64,000 nucleotides of DNA from Sphingobium sp. JS3065 (GTDB lineage: Bacteria > Pseudomonadota > Alphaproteobacteria > Sphingomonadales > Sphingomonadaceae), in the NCBI RefSeq assembly GCF_026427355.1, contig NZ_CP102664.1, positions 372,001 through 436,000 of the forward strand, read 5' to 3'. Positions 61,233 through 64,000 of the stretch are shown here, piece after piece (position 1 is the first letter of the stretch; each line of letters begins with the position of its first letter). A program made the position numbers and the translations under genes. The notes under the pieces are model-generated. The model was not told the origin of the DNA, did not search any database, and was given only the letters and a program-made list of their open reading frames with translations.

Positions 61233-61582
61233 GAAGAAAGCTCCGGTTGGAGGGTTGGACACAGCGTCTTGCGTTCGCTGTGTGTTCTTCATGCATCTAG
61301 GAAAAGATCGTAGGAAAGTGTGAATGTGTGATGGGACCGAATTGCGGATGCATATGGACAAAAAGAATGTGGGGAGGTGACTGAAAGCGGCGGGATAGAC
61401 GCATTATAGCCAATATATCGACGCTGGAATCGGCGGAGTGCGACGGCGAATCGCGGCGTGGCCATGTCTCATTTCAAATGGCCTAGAACCTAGATGTTCT
61501 ATTATTGTTCTTTTCTGTTTCCTACAGGTAGGAGGCTGCGATATGCCTGCGAATCATGCGATCGTGATGGAGTGACGCGACG
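61233..61582. promoter_or_regulatory. tra operon control region with TAGGA motifs and leader hairpin
   Basis: This divergent region between traA and a rightward HTH gene has no gene of its own. ACACAGCG-N9-CGCTGTGT at 61259-61283 is a perfect hairpin in the traA leader. CTAGGA (61297-61302) and GTAGGA (61310-61315) are direct half-sites. TCCTAC-AG-GTAGGA (61520-61533) is a palindrome close to the HTH start, and CCTAGAACCTAG lies near 61482. These resemble the S24-repressor operators at 27744. I see no certain -35/-10. Confidence 0.6.
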
Positions 61583-62044
61583 ATGCCCAACCTGCCTTCC
61601 ATGCCAGACGCGGCCAATGAGCGCCTTGCACGCACGCTGTGCTGCGCAGTGGATGGAGCGGGCAAGCCGCGACACCAGATTGCCCGCGAGGCCGGTATGC
61701 ACAAGGACACGCTCCTGCGTGTCATCCGCGGCGAACGCCCGATCACACTGGATGAGGCAGCCCGGATCCTTGTGGCTTGCGGCGCTCCTGTGCGCGCCAC
61801 TCTGGCGCTCGTACTCGCTGGGCATGAAGCGCTCGCCGCGCAGTGGATGCACCATGAGATGGGAGCCTTCCTCGACGAGTTCTTCTCCGTGCTGCCAGGC
61901 GAGTTGCACGAAGCGCTCGGCGACAGGATTGGTGATTTGAGACCGCGTTGGGCGATAGGCACTTCGCGCCTGGTTGCGCGCATGTTGTCCAAGCATATCG
62001 ATGAATTTGCCGATCGCGACCTGTCGCTCGCGATCGGCAGGTGA
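61583..62044 (+). CDS. XRE-like helix-turn-helix regulator
   Basis: This 153-aa protein has an N-terminal helix-turn-helix: KPRHQIAREAGMHKDTLLRV, then IRGERPITLDEAARILVACG, the classical XRE spacing with conserved DEA-x-x-L. The rest is helical (LAGHEALAAQWMHHEMGAFL). It is divergent from the whole tra operon across a region rich in repeats and probably controls transfer. An ATG at 61583 is preferred; the RBS is weak. Homologues occur beside F-type tra operons of sphingomonads by recall. Confidence 0.75.
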   Translation: MPNLPSMPDAANERLARTLCCAVDGAGKPRHQIAREAGMHKDTLLRVIRGERPITLDEAARILVACGAPVRATLALVLAGHEALAAQWMHHEMGAFLDEFFSVLPGELHEALGDRIGDLRPRWAIGTSRLVARMLSKHIDEFADRDLSLAIGR

Positions 62045-62100
62045 GGGGGAGGCAACGATCGGAGGGGAACCCGACGATTGCTTTGTCCAAGGATTTTCTC

Positions 62101-62358
62101 ATGGCTCCCACTCAATTGAATACTGACTCGTCAGCTTCGCTTGCACCGGACATCATCCCGGCTCCGCCTGCGCCGCGGCTCATTCGCCTGCCCGAAGTGA
62201 TGGCGCGTGTCGGAATGAAACGTTCAGCGATTTACCAACGGATGAGCGAAGGTCGATTTCCGAAATCCCGTTCGCTTGGCCCCAAATGTGCCGTCTGGGT
62301 CGAGAAGGAAATCGAGGAATGGATTGATCAGGTGGTCAGGTTTGGCAACCATCCGTGA
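62101..62358 (+). CDS. AlpA-family transcriptional regulator
   Basis: This 85-aa protein starts at the ATG at 62101. The AlpA/excisionase-like winged helix is plain: LIRLPEVMARVGMKRSAIYQ, RMSEGRFPKSRSLGPKCAVW and VEKEIEEWIDQVV. AlpA proteins activate integrase or excision genes, and this one may regulate excision or transfer of the element. The N-terminal 25 residues are proline-rich and variable. A terminator follows. Confidence 0.88.
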   Translation: MAPTQLNTDSSASLAPDIIPAPPAPRLIRLPEVMARVGMKRSAIYQRMSEGRFPKSRSLGPKCAVWVEKEIEEWIDQVVRFGNHP

Positions 62359-62363
62359 GAGCG

Positions 62364-62410
62364 CGCTGCTGGCAGGAAGGAAGTTGCAGTTCCGCCAGCG
62401 AGCGGTTTTT
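62364..62410 (+). terminator. Rho-independent terminator after AlpA gene
   Basis: CGCTGCTGGC pairs with GCCAGCGAGCG (one bulge) around a 20-nt loop, followed by GTTTTTC. It ends the rightward pair of regulators. Confidence 0.6.
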
Positions 62411-62427
62411 CAGGCTTAAAAGGCAGA

Positions 62428-62457
62428 GGCGTGGCTGGGTTCAAACACAACCACGCC
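62428..62457 (-). terminator. Hairpin between AlpA and cusF genes, leftward terminator candidate
   Basis: GGCGTGG and CCACGCC flank a 16-nt loop. Read leftward it is followed by TCTGCCTTTT, a weak U-tract, so it may end the cus operon. Confidence 0.45.
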
Positions 62458-62487
62458 CCAATATATTTCCGCCCTGGAGCTTAAGGA

Positions 62488-62862
62488 TCAGGAACCGGCC
62501 TTCTCGATCCTAGTGACGGTTCCCGCCTTGCCATCCCAGTCGATCTCGAAGTTGACCTTGTCGCCGACCTTGATGCCCGCGAGCAGTTCCGGCTTTATGG
62601 CAAAGCCCATCTTCATGGCAGGCCACTGAAGTTCCGCGATGTCGCCGTGATCGAGCGTCACCATGCCCTTGGCCGCGTCGATCTCGGTCACAGTCCCGAC
62701 GCCCATGCCGTGCTTCATTTCGGCCGCCATCGGCATTTCGGCCATGCTGCCGGAACTGGCAGCGGCGATTTCTGGCGATTTTGGCGCTTCTGCTTCCTTC
62801 TTGCACGCGGCGAGTGACACCACAGCCAAGAGGCTGGACGCAACAATAAGCGATTTCTTCAC
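62488..62862 (-). CDS. cusF: CusF-like periplasmic Cu(I)/Ag(I)-binding lipoprotein
   Basis: This 124-aa protein has a lipoprotein signal ending LAAC (Cys20), a Met-rich linker ([18 protein letters not shown]) and a CusF/CopA-like OB domain: [20 protein letters not shown] followed by [12 protein letters not shown], which supplies the Trp-x-x-Met-x-Met copper site. CusF hands periplasmic Cu(I)/Ag(I) to the CusCBA pump. It starts in a four-base overlap with the cusA stop, so it is co-transcribed behind cusA. The lipid anchor differs from the soluble E. coli form. Confidence 0.88.
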   Translation of the reverse strand: MKKSLIVASSLLAVVSLAACKKEAEAPKSPEIAAASSGSMAEMPMAAEMKHGMGVGTVTEIDAAKGMVTLDHGDIAELQWPAMKMGFAIKPELLAGIKVGDKVNFEIDWDGKAGTVTRIEKAGS

Positions 62863-64000
62863 TTCACTTCTCCTTCGGGTTGAATGGGGGTTTGGGATTT
62901 GCGGCGCATCAGCAGATAGGCTGCCGGGATAATGAGCATCGAAAGCAATGGCGCGGTCAGCATTCCGCCGACCACGGGTGCGGCGATCCGGCTCATCACT
63001 TCGGACCCGGTGCCGGTGCCGACCAGGATCGGGAAGAGCCCCGCGAGGATCACCGCGACCGTCATCGCTTTGGGCCGGACACGCAGCAGCGCGCCTTCTC
63101 GGACGGCGGCAGCGACATCGCCGTCCTGACGGTCAACAAGCGCGTGTTTCAGATAGATCAACATCACCACGCCGAACTCGGCGGCCACGCCCGCCAGCGC
63201 GATGAACCCCACGCCGCTTGCGACCGACTGGTTATAGCCGAGCAGATAGAGCAGCCACAGCCCGCCGGTCAGCGCAAACGGCAACGTGCCCATGATGAGC
63301 AAAGCCTCGTCCCAGCGGCGAAACGTCAGGTAAAGCAGCGCGAAGATGATCGCCAGCGTGACGGGTACGACGATCTTCATCCGCTCGGTCGCGCGCACGA
63401 GGAACTCGAACTGGCCGGTGTACGATACGCTGATGCCGGGCGGGAGTTTGACTTGGCGCGCGATTGCCGTCTGCATGTCCCCTACCAGAGTTTGAAGATC
63501 GCGCCCGCGCCCATCGACATAGATCCAGGTAACCGGTCTTCCGTTTTCGCTCCTGAGCATCGGCGGACCATCGCTGATCCGCACATCGGCAACAGTGCCG
63601 AGGGTGATCTGTTGACGTGAGGGCGTGAGCACCGGCAGATTGATGATGTCATCAAGACTGTCGCGGATTTCGCGGGGATAGCGCACGCTGATCGGAAAAC
63701 GCGCCAGCCCCTCGACCGTCTGCCCAATGCTCTCGCCGCCGATCGCGCCTGAGACCACCGCCTGAACATCAGCGACATTGAGGCCGTAACGTGCCGCCGC
63801 CGCGCGATTGATGTCGACATCGATATAGCGTCCGCCGGTGAGCCGCTCGGCCAGCGCCGAGGCGACCCCCGGCACGGTCTTGACCACCTGTTCGATCCGC
63901 TTCGAGGTGCGATCAATCTCGGCCAGGTCGGAGCCTGCCACCTTGATTCCCACCGGGCTCTTGATGCCTGTGGCCAGCATGTCGATGCGATTGCGGATCG
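62859..64000 (-). CDS. cusA: CusA/CzcA-type heavy-metal RND transporter, partial
   Basis: The frame continues off the right edge of the window, so only the C-terminal part is seen. It carries the HME-RND features [20 protein letters not shown], the periplasmic [20 protein letters not shown], membrane helices [20 protein letters not shown] and [20 protein letters not shown], then [20 protein letters not shown] and [20 protein letters not shown] with the family end [20 protein letters not shown]. The pump exports Cu(I)/Ag(I) in exchange for protons with CusB and CusC, presumably encoded beyond the window. This is metal-resistance cargo next to the transfer genes. Confidence 0.92.
   Translation of the reverse strand, partial: IRNRIDMLATGIKSPVGIKVAGSDLAEIDRTSKRIEQVVKTVPGVASALAERLTGGRYIDVDINRAAAARYGLNVADVQAVVSGAIGGESIGQTVEGLARFPISVRYPREIRDSLDDIINLPVLTPSRQQITLGTVADVRISDGPPMLRSENGRPVTWIYVDGRGRDLQTLVGDMQTAIARQVKLPPGISVSYTGQFEFLVRATERMKIVVPVTLAIIFALLYLTFRRWDEALLIMGTLPFALTGGLWLLYLLGYNQSVASGVGFIALAGVAAEFGVVMLIYLKHALVDRQDGDVAAAVREGALLRVRPKAMTVAVILAGLFPILVGTGTGSEVMSRIAAPVVGGMLTAPLLSMLIIPAAYLLMRRKSQTPIQPEGEVK

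Noticed and set aside
1..64000. CRISPR arrays, tRNA or rRNA genes
   Set aside because: No regularly spaced direct repeats and no tRNA- or rRNA-like sequence were seen on reading.

Overview
The window is a GC-rich, densely coded stretch of a conjugative plasmid or integrative conjugative element, most likely from a sphingomonad (Alphaproteobacteria, Sphingomonadales). The assignment rests on recall of the families present: an F-type transfer operon with a MOBF relaxase, a long ParB, ArdC, a strawberry-notch helicase remnant, DUF2493 and a run of small plasmid-backbone families typical of that order. No rRNA, tRNA, CRISPR array, replication initiator or ParA was seen.

Layout. 1-5.4 kb: end of a tyrosine recombinase, a decapitated strawberry-notch protein, a HigBA toxin-antitoxin pair and a ParB-family gene. 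5.4-6.8 kb: an IS256-family insertion with an 8-bp target duplication that splits the parB terminator. 7.1-14.0 kb: a leftward four-gene putative defence operon (EVE-HNH nuclease, HamA-like PD-(D/E)XK nuclease, Ski2-like helicase, DUF2726-like nuclease). 14.4-19.9 kb: probable leading region with ArdC antirestriction protein, DUF2493, small backbone genes and SSB, all reading toward a candidate oriT region at about 20.0-20.4 kb. Two intergenic elements here share conserved blocks joined by covarying stems. 20.4-26.1 kb: relaxosome accessory protein, TraD and TraI. 26.1-27.9 kb: small backbone genes and an S24 repressor with clear palindromic operators.

28.0-42.7 kb is a second defence island. 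It holds a leftward CBASS-type operon (48-aa protein, S-4TM pore effector, CD-NTase with AGS-C sensor), a divergent CapW/BrxR-like WYL regulator, then a helicase-methylase-ATPase system. In that system the helicase is cut by an IS630-family element and the DUF1156 methylase has an in-frame stop, while the Swt1-HEPN/DUF499 ATPase is intact. 43.2-61.2 kb is the leftward F-type T4SS operon (traA-L-E-K-B-dsbC-V-C-small membrane gene-trbI-S26 peptidase-W-U-trbC-N-F-H-G). 61.2-64 kb has the tra control region, two small regulators and the start of a Cus-type copper/silver efflux cargo.

Together the genes describe a self-transmissible element that carries antirestriction functions for entering a host and at least three anti-phage or anti-plasmid systems. 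The transfer promoter region and the S24 repressor gene share TAGGA half-sites, suggesting one regulon.
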